Positions 1-9,230 of a DNA stretch of 64,000 nucleotides are shown piece after piece. Origin of the DNA: Planctomycetota bacterium (lineage in GTDB: Bacteria; Planctomycetota; Phycisphaerae; Phycisphaerales; UBA1924). Position 1 is the first letter of the stretch, and every line of letters begins with the position of its first letter. Location: assembly GCA_014584315.1 (NCBI GenBank), contig JACTNA010000031.1, forward strand, positions 89,824 through 153,823. The letters run 5' to 3'. A program made the translations under genes and the position numbers. A model generated the notes under the pieces. The model ran no database searches. It had not been told where the DNA came from and saw only the letters and a list, made by a program, of their open reading frames with translations.

Positions 1-1035
1 CCCGCCGTACGCCGGGTCGGACCTCCCCCCGACGAGCACGAGGTTACCGGCGCAGGCGACCGCCCACCCGAAACTCTGGCCGCCGCTGGTGAGGGTCTGC
101 TCGAACGTCCATCCGGCGTCGGTGAGCCTGTAGACGTCGGCGCGTCCCGGCGCGACACCCGGCGCGCCGACCACGGCCAGGGCTCCGGAGATCGCCACGG
201 CCGACCCGGCCAGCGACCCGGCGACACCGCTGAACTTCGCCTCCTGGGTCCAGAGGCCATCGGGCGTACGCCGGAAGACATACGCCGCTCCGGCGTTGCC
301 CCCCCCGTGCCTCGGCGCGCCGACGATGATCCGATCCGCGGAGACCGCGACCGAAGTGCCGAAGCGGTCGGATCCCGCGCCGTCCGCGGCCTGAAGCACG
401 GCGACCTCGGTCCATCCCTCGTCGGGGTGCGCGGATTCGAGTTCGAAGACATAGATGCGTCCTGTGGCGGCGGGGTCGAGGTCCTCGGGCGAACCGACGA
501 CAACCCGCGTGCCTTGGACGCCGACGCTCAGGCCGAAGCGAGCGCCCTGCGGCGCGAGCGAGCCGTTCAGGCGCTGCATGTGCACCCAGCCGTCGGCCTG
601 CCTCGCGAAGAGGTGGACCTTCCCCGGCGCGACGCTGGGAAACGCGCTCGGCGCGCCGACGGCGAGCAGGGCGCTCGACATGGCGACGGACATGCCGAAG
701 TAGTCGCCCTGGGAGGCGTCGGGCGACACCAGCCGCGACGTTTCGACCCAGCCCGCGCCGTCATGGTCGAAGACATAGACCGCGCCGGTGAAGGGACCTT
801 GCCGCTTCGTGCCGAAGGCCCCGATGGCGGCGGTCGGTCCGCGCAGCGCGACGGCGAAGCCGAACTGGTCGTCGTCCTCACCGTCGGAGGCGACGATCTT
901 CTGGTGCTCGCAAGCCGTCTGGCCGAATGCGGGGACGACCAGCGACGCCACGGCGATCCAGACGCTCGCGGCCACAACTTGTCGGTGTTCGTCTCTCACC
1001 TGCCGAACTTCCGCCCCCGACGGCGACCCCACCAT
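1..1035 (-). CDS. Secreted FG-GAP repeat (beta-propeller) protein, C-terminus cut by window edge
   Basis: An open frame on the minus strand runs from an ATG at 1035 to base 1 without a stop, giving 345 codons, so the C-terminus lies outside the window. A hydrophobic segment around residues 20-40 ending in PAFGQTA looks like a signal peptide. Blocks such as DDQFGFAVAL, GDYFGMSVAM, GARFGLSVGV and SDRFGTSVAV recur about every 55 residues, each followed by a (V)VGAP-like turn. This is the FG-GAP pattern of integrin-alpha-type propellers. It is a tandem paralogue of the next gene, which ends in a dockerin, so a dockerin is probably cut off here. A GTG at 999, closer to the hydrophobic core, is an equally possible start. 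No binding partner can be inferred. Confidence 0.8.
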   Translation of the reverse strand, partial: MVGSPSGAEVRQVRDEHRQVVAASVWIAVASLVVPAFGQTACEHQKIVASDGEDDDQFGFAVALRGPTAAIGAFGTKRQGPFTGAVYVFDHDGAGWVETSRLVSPDASQGDYFGMSVAMSSALLAVGAPSAFPSVAPGKVHLFARQADGWVHMQRLNGSLAPQGARFGLSVGVQGTRVVVGSPEDLDPAATGRIYVFELESAHPDEGWTEVAVLQAADGAGSDRFGTSVAVSADRIIVGAPRHGGGNAGAAYVFRRTPDGLWTQEAKFSGVAGSLAGSAVAISGALAVVGAPGVAPGRADVYRLTDAGWTFEQTLTSGGQSFGWAVACAGNLVLVGGRSDPAYGG

Positions 1036-1225
1036 GAACCTAACCGGAGGGTTCGGCGGGTTCAACCAATGCGATGCGCACCCGGCGGGGCATCGGATGC
1101 ATCTATCGGCCCGATTCGACCAAGGCTCGATGCTGGGTGCGCCGGAGAACACCGCCGCCCTTCGGCGCGCCCGGTGAAAGGGCCGACACCGACCCGATGA
1201 GACGCCCGCGCGGCACGATCCGGCG

Positions 1226-2599
1226 CTAGTCGCAGCCGAAAGTCCACGCGGAGAGGAACGCCAGCACGTCCAGCGTGTTGACGACGCCGTCCCTTGTGAA
1301 GTCCGCGGCCGGATCGCCGGCCACGTACGCGCTCAAGAACGCGAGCACGTCGAGCGAGTTGAGCACACCGTCGCTGTTGAAGTCCGCGGGGCAGTACGAG
1401 CAGCCGTTCAGGCCATAGACGTACGCCGCGCCCGTCTGGTTGAACGGGTCCGTCCCGTCGCTGTACGCGCCGACGAGCACGACGTTGCCCGACATCGCGA
1501 GCGTGCGCGAGAAGAAGTCCGACACGGGCGGCCAGTCCGTGCGCAGGGCGTCGGTGTGCACCCAGTCGCCAGTTCGGTAGCGGTACACGCGGGCGACGTG
1601 CTTGCCGGCGTAGTCCCAGTCCGATCGCCCGCCGACGACGACGGAATCGCCCTCGCACGCGACGGACCAGCCGAAACTGTTGCCGCCGCTGTTGACGAAC
1701 TTCTCGAAGTTCCACGCCGCGCCGTCGTACCGGTAGATGTCGGCGCGGCCGTAGGTGCCGCCCGGTCTGCCCATGACGGCGACGCCGCCCGATATGGCGA
1801 CGGCGGAGCCGGCCCGCGCGCCGGTGGCGGCCGGAAACTTGGCGACTTCGACCCAGTCGCCTTCGGGTGTTCGACGGAAGGCGTACGCCGCGCCCGCGTC
1901 GCCGTTCCCGTGCTGCGGAGCGCCGACGATGATGTGGTCGCCCGAGAGGGCGACCGCCTGTCCGAACCAGTCCTTGCCCGCGCCGTCGGAGGCGCGCAGC
2001 ACGGCGACCTCCTTCCATCCCTCGTCCGGATTCTGCGGGTCCGGCTCGAACACATAGGCCTTGCCGGTGTCGGCGACGTAGTAGTCCTCCGGCGAGCCGA
2101 CGACGATCCTCGTTCCCTGCACGGCCACGCTCCGTCCGAACCTCGCCGACGGGCCGGCCTGCGACCCTGCGAGGCGAAACTCGTGGAGCCACTCGCCGTC
2201 GTACTCGCGAAAGACATGGACTTTGCCGGGCTCATCGCTCGGGAACGCGCCCGATGCGCCCACGACGAGCAACCCCGGCGACATCGCCACCGAAACGCCG
2301 AAGTAGTCGCTCTGGGCCGCGTCAGGGGCGACAACGCGAGCCTGCTCGACCCACTCGCTCCCGTCGTGCCGGAAGACGTACGCCGCGCCCGTGAAGTAGC
2401 CGTGGTCCATCGTGCCGTATGCGCCCACGGCGAGCGCCGGGCCGCAGATCGCCAGACCGAAGCCGAAATGGTCGTCGTGGACGCCGTCGGACGCGAGGAG
2501 TTTCTGGTGGAGGCACGCGGTCTGGCCGGAGGCCGGGAAGGAGCACGCCGCCAGGGCGAGACAGGCTGCCAGCGTCGCTGCGTTCGTCAGGGTCTTCAT
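1226..2599 (-). CDS. Secreted FG-GAP repeat protein with C-terminal GC-type dockerin
   Basis: This gene encodes 457 residues. The ATG at 2599 has GGGAGG five bases upstream and opens directly into a signal peptide (MKTLTNAATLAACLALAACS), so the longer frame upstream is not used. The LAAC sequence could alternatively be a lipobox. FG-GAP-type blocks (DDHFGFGLAI, SDYFGVSVAM, SARFGRSVAV, KDWFGQAVAL) fill residues 40-380 and suggest a seven-bladed propeller. The C-terminus holds two EF-hand-like repeats, DFNSDGVLNSLDVLAFLSAY and DFTRDGVVNTLDVLAFLSAW, flanked by cysteines, as in planctomycete GC-type dockerin proteins. The protein is likely exported and attached or sorted through the dockerin. It is a close paralogue of the upstream truncated gene and probably arose by tandem duplication. 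Substrate unknown. Confidence 0.87.
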   Translation of the reverse strand: MKTLTNAATLAACLALAACSFPASGQTACLHQKLLASDGVHDDHFGFGLAICGPALAVGAYGTMDHGYFTGAAYVFRHDGSEWVEQARVVAPDAAQSDYFGVSVAMSPGLLVVGASGAFPSDEPGKVHVFREYDGEWLHEFRLAGSQAGPSARFGRSVAVQGTRIVVGSPEDYYVADTGKAYVFEPDPQNPDEGWKEVAVLRASDGAGKDWFGQAVALSGDHIIVGAPQHGNGDAGAAYAFRRTPEGDWVEVAKFPAATGARAGSAVAISGGVAVMGRPGGTYGRADIYRYDGAAWNFEKFVNSGGNSFGWSVACEGDSVVVGGRSDWDYAGKHVARVYRYRTGDWVHTDALRTDWPPVSDFFSRTLAMSGNVVLVGAYSDGTDPFNQTGAAYVYGLNGCSYCPADFNSDGVLNSLDVLAFLSAYVAGDPAADFTRDGVVNTLDVLAFLSAWTFGCD

Positions 2600-2710
2600 C
2601 AGGCCTCCCGCGTTCACGCCATCCCCACGGGGTCGCCTCGGTGCGAGACTACCGCGCCGGACGGGGCGGCTCAACCGTCGTCGGGCGGATTCGAGCGGGG
2701 GGTTTGCCCC

Positions 2711-2739
2711 TTGCCGTGCTCGTGCCGTCGTGATACGCT
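2711..2739 (+). promoter_or_regulatory. Promoter of the DUF1801 gene (leaderless type)
   Basis: A -35 element TTGCCG (2711-2716), a 17-base spacer and a -10 element TACGCT (2734-2739) stand six bases before the ATG at 2746. Transcription would begin at or next to the start codon. No Shine-Dalgarno sequence precedes the ATG, which fits a leaderless mRNA. Confidence 0.45.
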
Positions 2740-2745
2740 GGCGCC

Positions 2746-3297
2746 ATGCAGCGCAGAGCCGCCACGGTCAAGGACTACCTCGCCACGCTGCCGCAGGACC
2801 GCAGAAGGATCGTCGAAGCCGTACGGGCGGTGATCCTGAAGAACCTGGGCAAGGGGCTTGAGGAAGGGATGCAGTACGGCATGATCGGGTACTACGTGCC
2901 GCACAGCGTCTATCCGCCGGGGTACCACTGCGACCCCAAGCAGCCGCTGCCGTTCGCGGGGCTTGCCTCGCAGAAGAACCACGTGTCGCTGTATCTCATG
3001 TGCGTGTACTTGTCGCCCGAGGATGAGGCGGCGTTCCGGGAGGCGTGGACGAAGACGGGGCGGAAGCTGGATATGGGCAAGGCGTGCGTGCGGTTCAAGT
3101 CGCTGGACGACGTGCCGTTGGAAGTGGTGGGACGGACGGTCAAGAGGGCGACCGTGAAGAAGTTCATCGATCGGTACGAAGCGGTGCTCGCGACGAGGAG
3201 CAAGTCGTCCGCGAAGACCGGGGTCAAGCCGGCGGCGAAGCGGGCCGCGCCCAAGAAGAAAGCGGGCGGACGCAGGAAGGCGCCCGCCCGCGGATGA
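2746..3297 (+). CDS. DUF1801 domain protein
   Basis: This gene encodes 183 residues. Residues 5-140 match the DUF1801 (YdhG-like) pattern: an N-terminal helix 'VKDYLATLPQDRRRIVEAVR', a central region with a Gly/Tyr turn (MIGYYVP), the strand 'KNHVSLYLMCVYL', and a C-terminal 'DMGKACVRFKSLDDVPLEVV'. The family has no established biochemical role. The last 40 residues form a Lys/Arg/Ala-rich tail (AAKRAAPKKKAGGRRKAPAR) resembling histone-like tails and may bind nucleic acid, which is inference. The gene is monocistronic between two minus-strand genes. A degenerate sequence at 4915-5065 looks like a broken relative. Confidence 0.85.
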   Translation: MQRRAATVKDYLATLPQDRRRIVEAVRAVILKNLGKGLEEGMQYGMIGYYVPHSVYPPGYHCDPKQPLPFAGLASQKNHVSLYLMCVYLSPEDEAAFREAWTKTGRKLDMGKACVRFKSLDDVPLEVVGRTVKRATVKKFIDRYEAVLATRSKSSAKTGVKPAAKRAAPKKKAGGRRKAPARG

Positions 3298-3320
3298 AGT
3301 GTTGGGGCGGGGTGGCGTGG

Positions 3321-4103
3321 TCAGCGGCGGCGGCGCGCGGCGAGCAGGCCCAGCCCCAGAACGCCGAGCGTGCCCGGCGCGGGAACGTAGACCAGCCCGA
3401 GCAGGTTGCCGGAGCCCATGAATCCGATGACGTTGGCGACTCCGGTGGCGGTGTCGATCCAGTAGAAGTTGTCGGTGCTGTTGTCGACCATGTAGAGGAC
3501 GCCGTTGTCCCAGTTGTAGGCCAGGCCGTTGGGGTTGGTCGAGTTGACGAGCGGCCCGATGAGGGTGGTCGCGCCGTTGGCGCGGTCCACGGTGTAGAAG
3601 GAGTCCGCTCCGCTGTTCGTCAGGTACATCACGTCGGCGTGGGAGTTGTAGCCGAGGTTGGAGAACGACGACAGCGCGGACGTGCCGATGAGCGTCGCGA
3701 AGCCGGTGGTGGTATCGATGTTGTAGAGGCCGTTGTTGTGCGACGAGACGCCGTAGAGCGTGCCCGTGCTGCTGTCCCATTCCAGCCCGTGCATGACGAT
3801 CGCCGAGTCGCCGTACGCCCCGACGAGGGTCGCTTCGCCCGTGCTCAGGTCGAGCGTGAAGAGCGAGTCGAGGCTCGTCGAGGTGAGGTAGACCGTGCCC
3901 GAGGCGCGGTCGAACGCCAGCCCGCCGGTGGTGCCGGCGTTCGCGCTCACCGACCCGATCGGAGTCTTCCCTCCCGTGGCGATGTCAATCTCGAAGAGCG
4001 CGCGGCTGCTGTCCACCGCGAACATCTGCCCCTGCGCCAGGCAGAGGCCCGCTGATGCGGCCAACGCCGCCAGCGAGGATCCGACGGAAACGGATCGTGT
4101 CAT
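3321..4103 (-). CDS. Secreted protein with PEP-CTERM-like anchor
   Basis: This gene encodes 260 residues. The ATG at 4103 has GGGAGA upstream and starts a signal peptide (MTRSVSVGSSLAALAASAGL...CLAQG); the longer upstream frame is discarded. The body repeats units of about 40 residues of the form 'LFTLDLSTGEATLVG', 'LYNIDTTTGFATLIG', 'FYTVDRANGATTLIG' and 'FYWIDTATGVANVIG', giving a propeller-like fold (DUF4394/NHL-like pattern). The C-terminus, VPAPGTLGVLGLGLLAARRRR with its VPAPG motif, a hydrophobic helix and a basic end, is the PEP-CTERM sorting signal processed by exosortase. No exosortase is encoded in this window. Likely an exported surface or matrix protein; ligand unknown. Confidence 0.85.
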   Translation of the reverse strand: MTRSVSVGSSLAALAASAGLCLAQGQMFAVDSSRALFEIDIATGGKTPIGSVSANAGTTGGLAFDRASGTVYLTSTSLDSLFTLDLSTGEATLVGAYGDSAIVMHGLEWDSSTGTLYGVSSHNNGLYNIDTTTGFATLIGTSALSSFSNLGYNSHADVMYLTNSGADSFYTVDRANGATTLIGPLVNSTNPNGLAYNWDNGVLYMVDNSTDNFYWIDTATGVANVIGFMGSGNLLGLVYVPAPGTLGVLGLGLLAARRRR

Positions 4104-4154
4104 GGCTTGTCTCCCTTTCTTCCCCCGGACACGTCCGGGCGGTGCCTTTCCCAC

Positions 4155-4183
4155 AGTAGAAGGGCACGTGCGGCGTGAATCAA
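4155..4183 (-). promoter_or_regulatory. Candidate promoter of the PEP-CTERM gene
   Basis: On the minus strand, TTGATT (4183-4178) and TCTACT (4160-4155) are separated by 17 bases. The -10 box lies about 50 bases upstream of the ATG at 4103, leaving room for the visible Shine-Dalgarno sequence. Judged by eye only. Confidence 0.35.
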
Positions 4184-4383
4184 TCCCCGACACTGGAACT
4201 TCGTTCAAAGTTGTGCGCGCAGGCGGCGGCCCGGACCTCAGAACATCGCCCATACCGGGGCTTCGCCGGGCGTTGCGCCCCCAACCGGGGCGTTCGCCAT
4301 GCGTATCGGGATCAAGCGGTGGGAGCGACACCCGAGCGGGCCGTCGCGGGGAGGGGGGACGAGTGGAGATCGGAGGTGTACTC

Positions 4384-4794
4384 ATGCGAGGTTTCCAAGC
4401 CATCCGCGTCGCGGCTTCCGCGCTGCTGGGAGCCGCCGTTCTGTGCTCCGGATGCACGGTCGCGCTCGTCGCGGGGGCGGCCGCGGCCGGCATCGCGGGG
4501 ACGTACGTCTACACCGAGGGCCGGCTCGAGTCGGTCGAGGACGCCCCGCTGGCGAGCGTGCACGCGGCCGCGCTCAAGGCCACGGAGGACCTGGGATTCT
4601 CGCTGGTGCGCGAGTCGCAGGACGCCTTCGGTTCGATCGTCGTCTCGAAGCGCGCCGACAACAGCGACGTCACGATCGCGCTCGAGAAGAAGTCCGACAA
4701 GACGACGTCGGTCCGCATCCGCGTCGGCATCATCGGCGACGAGGCCGTCTCGACGGAGATCCTCGCCCGTATACGGGAGAACCTGAAGGCATGA
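4384..4794 (+). CDS. DUF3568-family lipoprotein
   Basis: This gene encodes 136 residues. The ATG at 4384 has GGAGG eight bases upstream. A signal peptide (residues 1-24) ends in VLCSGC, an imperfect lipobox, followed by a Gly/Ala-rich glycine-zipper-like segment (AGAAAAGIAGTYVY). The rest, 'LESVEDAPLASVHAAALKAT...GSIVVSKRADNSDVTIALEKKSDKTTSVRIRVGIIGDEAVSTEIL', matches the DUF3568 pattern of small beta-rich envelope lipoproteins. Function in the family is unknown; envelope location is inferred from the signal. The gene stands alone. Confidence 0.82.
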   Translation: MRGFQAIRVAASALLGAAVLCSGCTVALVAGAAAAGIAGTYVYTEGRLESVEDAPLASVHAAALKATEDLGFSLVRESQDAFGSIVVSKRADNSDVTIALEKKSDKTTSVRIRVGIIGDEAVSTEILARIRENLKA

Positions 4795-4914
4795 AGGCGC
4801 AGCCGACCGGGGACGGCACGCGAGTGAGCGTGCCGGGGTGCGCAGGCGGCGGCGGTCAAGCGGTCAGAAAAAGCCGGGTGAGTCGTCCGCGAGGACCGGG
4901 ATCTCGTCGATCGG

Positions 4915-5065
4915 CGCTGGTTTGCGCCGCACAAGCACCACATGTCGCTGCTGTACCCGGGCTGCATGGACGGTTGTGGGCACGCGTACGAAAGCCGCCC
5001 GTCCTCCGTTTCGGAAGGCGGGCGGGAAGAAGGCGGCGTCGAAGCCATCGGCTCGGAAGAACGCG
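4915..5065 (+). pseudogene. Possible remnant of a second DUF1801-type gene
   Basis: Between 4794 and 5098 no intact gene is seen. One frame reads RWFAPHKHHMSLLYPGCMD from about 4915, which resembles the 'GF-PRKQ-LSLYIM-GFD' strand region of DUF1801 proteins. A second frame just downstream (about 4990-5062) reads a KAGGKKAASKPSARKN-like tail, similar in style to the tail of the intact DUF1801 gene at 2746. The shift of frame between the two pieces, and the absence of an N-terminal half, suggest decay. The alignment is short, so this remains tentative. Confidence 0.33.
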
Positions 5066-5097
5066 CCATTCGCGCGGCGATCGGGTGGGTGTGCCGA

Positions 5098-6447
5098 TCA
5101 GCCGTCGGTGAACCTGTTCAAATAGAGGATGAAGTCCAACGAGTTGATGTTCCCGTCGCCGTTCGTGTCGGCGCGCGGGTCGAGCGATGTGTACCAGTTG
5201 AGGAAGAGCACGAAGTCCAGCGAGTTGGTGGTGCCGTCCAGGTTAAGGTCGGCAAGATCCGTCGAGAGCATCCGCACACGCGTGCCCTCGTAGATCAGCA
5301 CGGTCTTGTCTGTGGGCGGGGCTGTCGGGAGCGCAGTAGAGGTGAACTCGCCAGCGCGGCCGCCGGTCGCGGTGATGACGTCGAAGAAGGTACCTTCGGC
5401 GGGGACGTAGCCGCCGACGTAGGCCGCGGTGTAGCCGCCCGAGATGGTCATGGCTCCCGTGGACGCGATGACTCCGTGATTGGCTGCGCCCGCGCCCTGC
5501 ACCTCGATGCCCACGAGCGAAGTCGCCGAGAGGACGAGGTTGTCGACGACCTCAACCTTCGCGCCGGGCGCGGCCGAGAGCGTGCCGTCGTTAGTCCACG
5601 TCGTGTCGGAACCGGGCAGATCGATGCGGAGCGTGCCGGCGGTCGCGCGGACGGTGCCGAGGTTGGTGAGGTCCTCGACGCTGATGAAGATGCCGGTGCC
5701 TGTGGTGGCGTTGATGGTCCCGAGGTTGACGAGGGCCTGGGTGCCGGTGCCGGTCGAAGCGATCGTGGCGGAGTTGCTCGGCGAGCCGCCGTTGACGGTG
5801 GCGTTGGCGGCGATGGTGAGGGTGGAGCCGTCCGGCCCGGCGACGCGGAGGTTGTGGCTGTTGGAGTTGTCGTTGGCGAAGGTGATGGTGCCGTTGGAGA
5901 AGGTCTGGGTGCCGGAGAAGTCGACGGTGTCGAGGCCGCGGATGGTGAGGACGCCGTTGAGGGTCAGGCCGCCCGCGATGGTGAGGAAGCCGCTCGCGCC
6001 GGCGCGGTCGAGGTCGCCGTTGACGGTGATGGGGCCGTTCAGGCGGTTGTTGCCGCTGTTGCTGAAGAGGAGCGAGATGCCGTCAAAGGTCCATGTGCCA
6101 CCTTCGAGTGTGCCGCCGTTGAGGGTCGTCGCGGCTTCCATCGTGGCGGTCGTCAGCAGGGTCAGCCGTCCGCCGGTGAAGTTGATGGCTTCGCGTGACA
6201 GGAGGCTGTTGATGGTTCGGTTTCCCGCGGTGTTGCTGTAGACGATCGTGGGGTTCGCGGCGACGTCGATGGTGACGTCGTCGGCTGCTCCGGGAATGGC
6301 GTTGTTGCTCCAGTTGTTAGGGTCGTGCCAGTTCGTGCCGTCGCCGCCACCGGTCCACGCCACGGCCGCAAGGAGAACGCGTCCCTCGAGCGGCTCGACG
6401 GAAGCACCGGATGCACCGACACCACGCCCCCTGATTCTCTTCTTCAT
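5098..6447 (-). CDS. LEPR-XLL-type autotransporter-like surface protein with dockerin
   Basis: This gene encodes 449 residues, starting at an ATG preceded by GAGGGGAG. Residues 15-28 (SVEPLEGRVLLAAVAW) carry a variant of the planctomycete LEPR-XLL motif that precedes export. The next 350 residues are rich in Gly/Asn/Thr with repeating 'LNGGTLEGGTWTF', 'LTLNGVLTIRGL' and 'GTINATTGTGIF' patterns, typical of right-handed beta-helix, autotransporter-like passengers. Two EF-hand-like repeats end the protein (DLNLDGTTNSLDFVLFLNWY and DTNGDGNINSLDFILYLNRF). Probably a large-surface cell-wall or matrix adhesin. Ligand unknown. Confidence 0.83.
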   Translation of the reverse strand: MKKRIRGRGVGASGASVEPLEGRVLLAAVAWTGGGDGTNWHDPNNWSNNAIPGAADDVTIDVAANPTIVYSNTAGNRTINSLLSREAINFTGGRLTLLTTATMEAATTLNGGTLEGGTWTFDGISLLFSNSGNNRLNGPITVNGDLDRAGASGFLTIAGGLTLNGVLTIRGLDTVDFSGTQTFSNGTITFANDNSNSHNLRVAGPDGSTLTIAANATVNGGSPSNSATIASTGTGTQALVNLGTINATTGTGIFISVEDLTNLGTVRATAGTLRIDLPGSDTTWTNDGTLSAAPGAKVEVVDNLVLSATSLVGIEVQGAGAANHGVIASTGAMTISGGYTAAYVGGYVPAEGTFFDVITATGGRAGEFTSTALPTAPPTDKTVLIYEGTRVRMLSTDLADLNLDGTTNSLDFVLFLNWYTSLDPRADTNGDGNINSLDFILYLNRFTDG

Positions 6448-6776
6448 GTTTGTACTCCCCTCGCTGTGAACGATGTCCGCGACCCGTTCGGCGAACGCAC
6501 CGGTGTCGACCCGGGTCAGCGTCGATCCGAAGACTACACGGAGCCGGATGCTGGCACAACCCCCCTCGTTCAGTTTGACAGCGGATTCGGCTGGGGGCGG
6601 GAGAACACCGGGAATCGCTCTAAGTACCTATGTTCCAGACACTTGCGCGCCCATATCCTCCGCCGGATGCCCCGGAGGAAGTAGAGAAGGACGTCCGCGA
6701 CGACTCGCCGCAACAATGAACGAAGGCCCGGCTGCGGGCCGGGCCTCCAAGGTGCCAACCGAGTGATGCGTGCGGA
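6448..6776. other. Non-coding interval between LEPR-XLL gene start and groL end
   Basis: About 330 bases without a credible gene. It holds the 5' region of the minus-strand surface protein and, at 6725-6745, the hairpin downstream of groL. A less GC-rich patch around 6620-6660 may contain the promoter of the surface protein gene. Nothing else stands out. Confidence 0.5.
6725..6745 (-). terminator. Hairpin terminator downstream of groL
   Basis: An 8-bp perfect stem GGCCCGGC/GCCGGGCC with a 5-base loop lies about 30 bases past the groL stop. On the minus strand it is followed by TTCGTTCATTGTT, a weak T-rich tract. Best read as the operon terminator. Confidence 0.65.
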
Positions 6777-8411
<1,635 letters not shown>

Positions 8412-8421
8412 TCAAATCTCC

Positions 8422-8503
8422 AAAGGGCCAAATGGCCAAAGGGCCAGATGCCGTGCTAAGGGTGTTCGTTCGCTTCTCTGCTTCTCTGCTGTTCTGCTGC
8501 TTT
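8422..8503. repeat. Octamer arrays upstream of groL
   Basis: Two short arrays with 8-base period sit between the 67-residue gene and groL. At 8422-8445 three units read AAAGGGCC, AAATGGCC, AAAGGGCC. At 8472-8503 four units read GCTTCTCT, GCTTCTCT, GCTGTTCT, GCTGCTTT. The second array has the same GCTnnnCT framework as the array at 54892-54923. The arrays lie inside the transcribed spacer of the chaperonin operon. Confidence 0.8.
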
Positions 8504-8506
8504 ATC

Positions 8507-8710
8507 TCATCCGATCCTGATCCAGACGAGTTGTGCGGCGTCGATGATGAAGACGTGCTTGCCGTCGGTGACCTTGACCATGTGGTCCGCCTCGTCCGGC
8601 AGGAGCATGGCGTTGGAGACGGTGCACTCGGCCGCGCCGTTGAAGTAGAACGCCGCGGCGCGTTTGCCGTCGAGTTCGCGGAGCGATTGGCGGAGTTGGT
8701 CAGTGTTCAT
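8507..8710 (-). CDS. Small unknown protein inside the groS-groL operon
   Basis: This gene encodes 67 residues and I do not recognise the family. The sequence is well behaved for a real protein: a charged N-terminal helix (MNTDQLRQSLRELDGKRAAAF) followed by alternating strands ending 'MVKVTDGKHVFIIDAAQLVWIRIG', which suggests a small beta-barrel or SH3-like fold. It lies between groS (110 bases upstream) and groL (about 100 bases downstream) on the same strand, so it is probably co-transcribed with the chaperonins. Octamer arrays occupy both flanking spacers. Function cannot be assigned; a chaperonin-related or stress role is only suggested by position. Confidence 0.6.
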   Translation of the reverse strand: MNTDQLRQSLRELDGKRAAAFYFNGAAECTVSNAMLLPDEADHMVKVTDGKHVFIIDAAQLVWIRIG

Positions 8711-8716
8711 GGGGAA

Positions 8717-8819
8717 GGGATCGAGGGGTCAAGGGACCAAGGGTTCGAGGGATGAAGGGGGGGAATCGCGGGCTTGATGCCTCGGTGCCTTGATCCCTGA
8801 ATCCCTTGCTCCCTTCTTC
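8717..8819. repeat. Inverted octamer arrays with G-quadruplex spacing, between groS and small gene
   Basis: Six consecutive units of GGGnnnnA/GGGnnnAA type (GGGATCGA, GGGGTCAA, GGGACCAA, GGGTTCGA, GGGATGAA, GGGGGGAA) occupy 8717-8764. After about 10 bases, pyrimidine units TTGATGCC, TCGGTGCC, TTGATCCC, TGAATCCC, TTGCTCCC occupy 8774-8813. The halves are imperfect reverse complements. The GGG-N5-GGG spacing on the plus strand fits the canonical G-quadruplex rule. Confidence 0.8.
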
Positions 8820-9155
8820 TCAGTCGATGATCGCCAGCACGTCGTCCTCCGCCATCATGAGGAACTCCTGGTCGCCGAGCTTGATCTCGGTGCCGGAGTA
8901 CGACGAGAAGATCACGCGGTCGCCCTTCTTGACCGTGAGCGGGATGCGCTCGCCGGTCTCGTGGTTGAGCGCGCCGTCGCCCACCGCTTCGATCACGCCG
9001 GTGCGAGGCTTCTCCTTGCCGGTGTCGGGCAGGTAGATGCCGCTCTCGGTCTTCTGCTGGGCCTCGTCGCGGCGGACGAGGATCTTGTCGTGCAGCGGTC
9101 GGACGGTGACTCTGGCCTTGGTGCGGGCCGGGGCTTTGGTCGTCGTTGCGGCCAT
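8820..9155 (-). CDS. groS: Co-chaperonin GroES (Cpn10)
   Basis: This gene encodes 111 residues. GroES caps the GroEL chamber. The core 'VRPLHDKILVRRDEAQQKTESGIYLPDTGKEKPRTGVIEAVGDG' contains the mobile loop and base strands, and the end 'GDQEFLMMAEDDVLAIID' is the standard C-terminal strand. An N-terminal extension of about 15 residues (MAATTTKAPARTKAR) makes it slightly longer than the usual 95-100. It is preceded by a receiver-like gene (75 bases) and followed by the small unknown gene and groL on the same strand. Confidence 0.96.
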   Translation of the reverse strand: MAATTTKAPARTKARVTVRPLHDKILVRRDEAQQKTESGIYLPDTGKEKPRTGVIEAVGDGALNHETGERIPLTVKKGDRVIFSSYSGTEIKLGDQEFLMMAEDDVLAIID

Positions 9156-9230
9156 CGATTGCGTCTCCTCTTGCGTTCTCTCGTGGGTGCGTCGTGGGTG
9201 AAACCGACTCGTCCGCGCTGGGCGGACGGG

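Noticed and set aside
9156..9230. Search for a CIRCE (HrcA) operator before groS
   Set aside because: No inverted repeat of the TTAGCACTC type is present here or before the upstream receiver-like gene.
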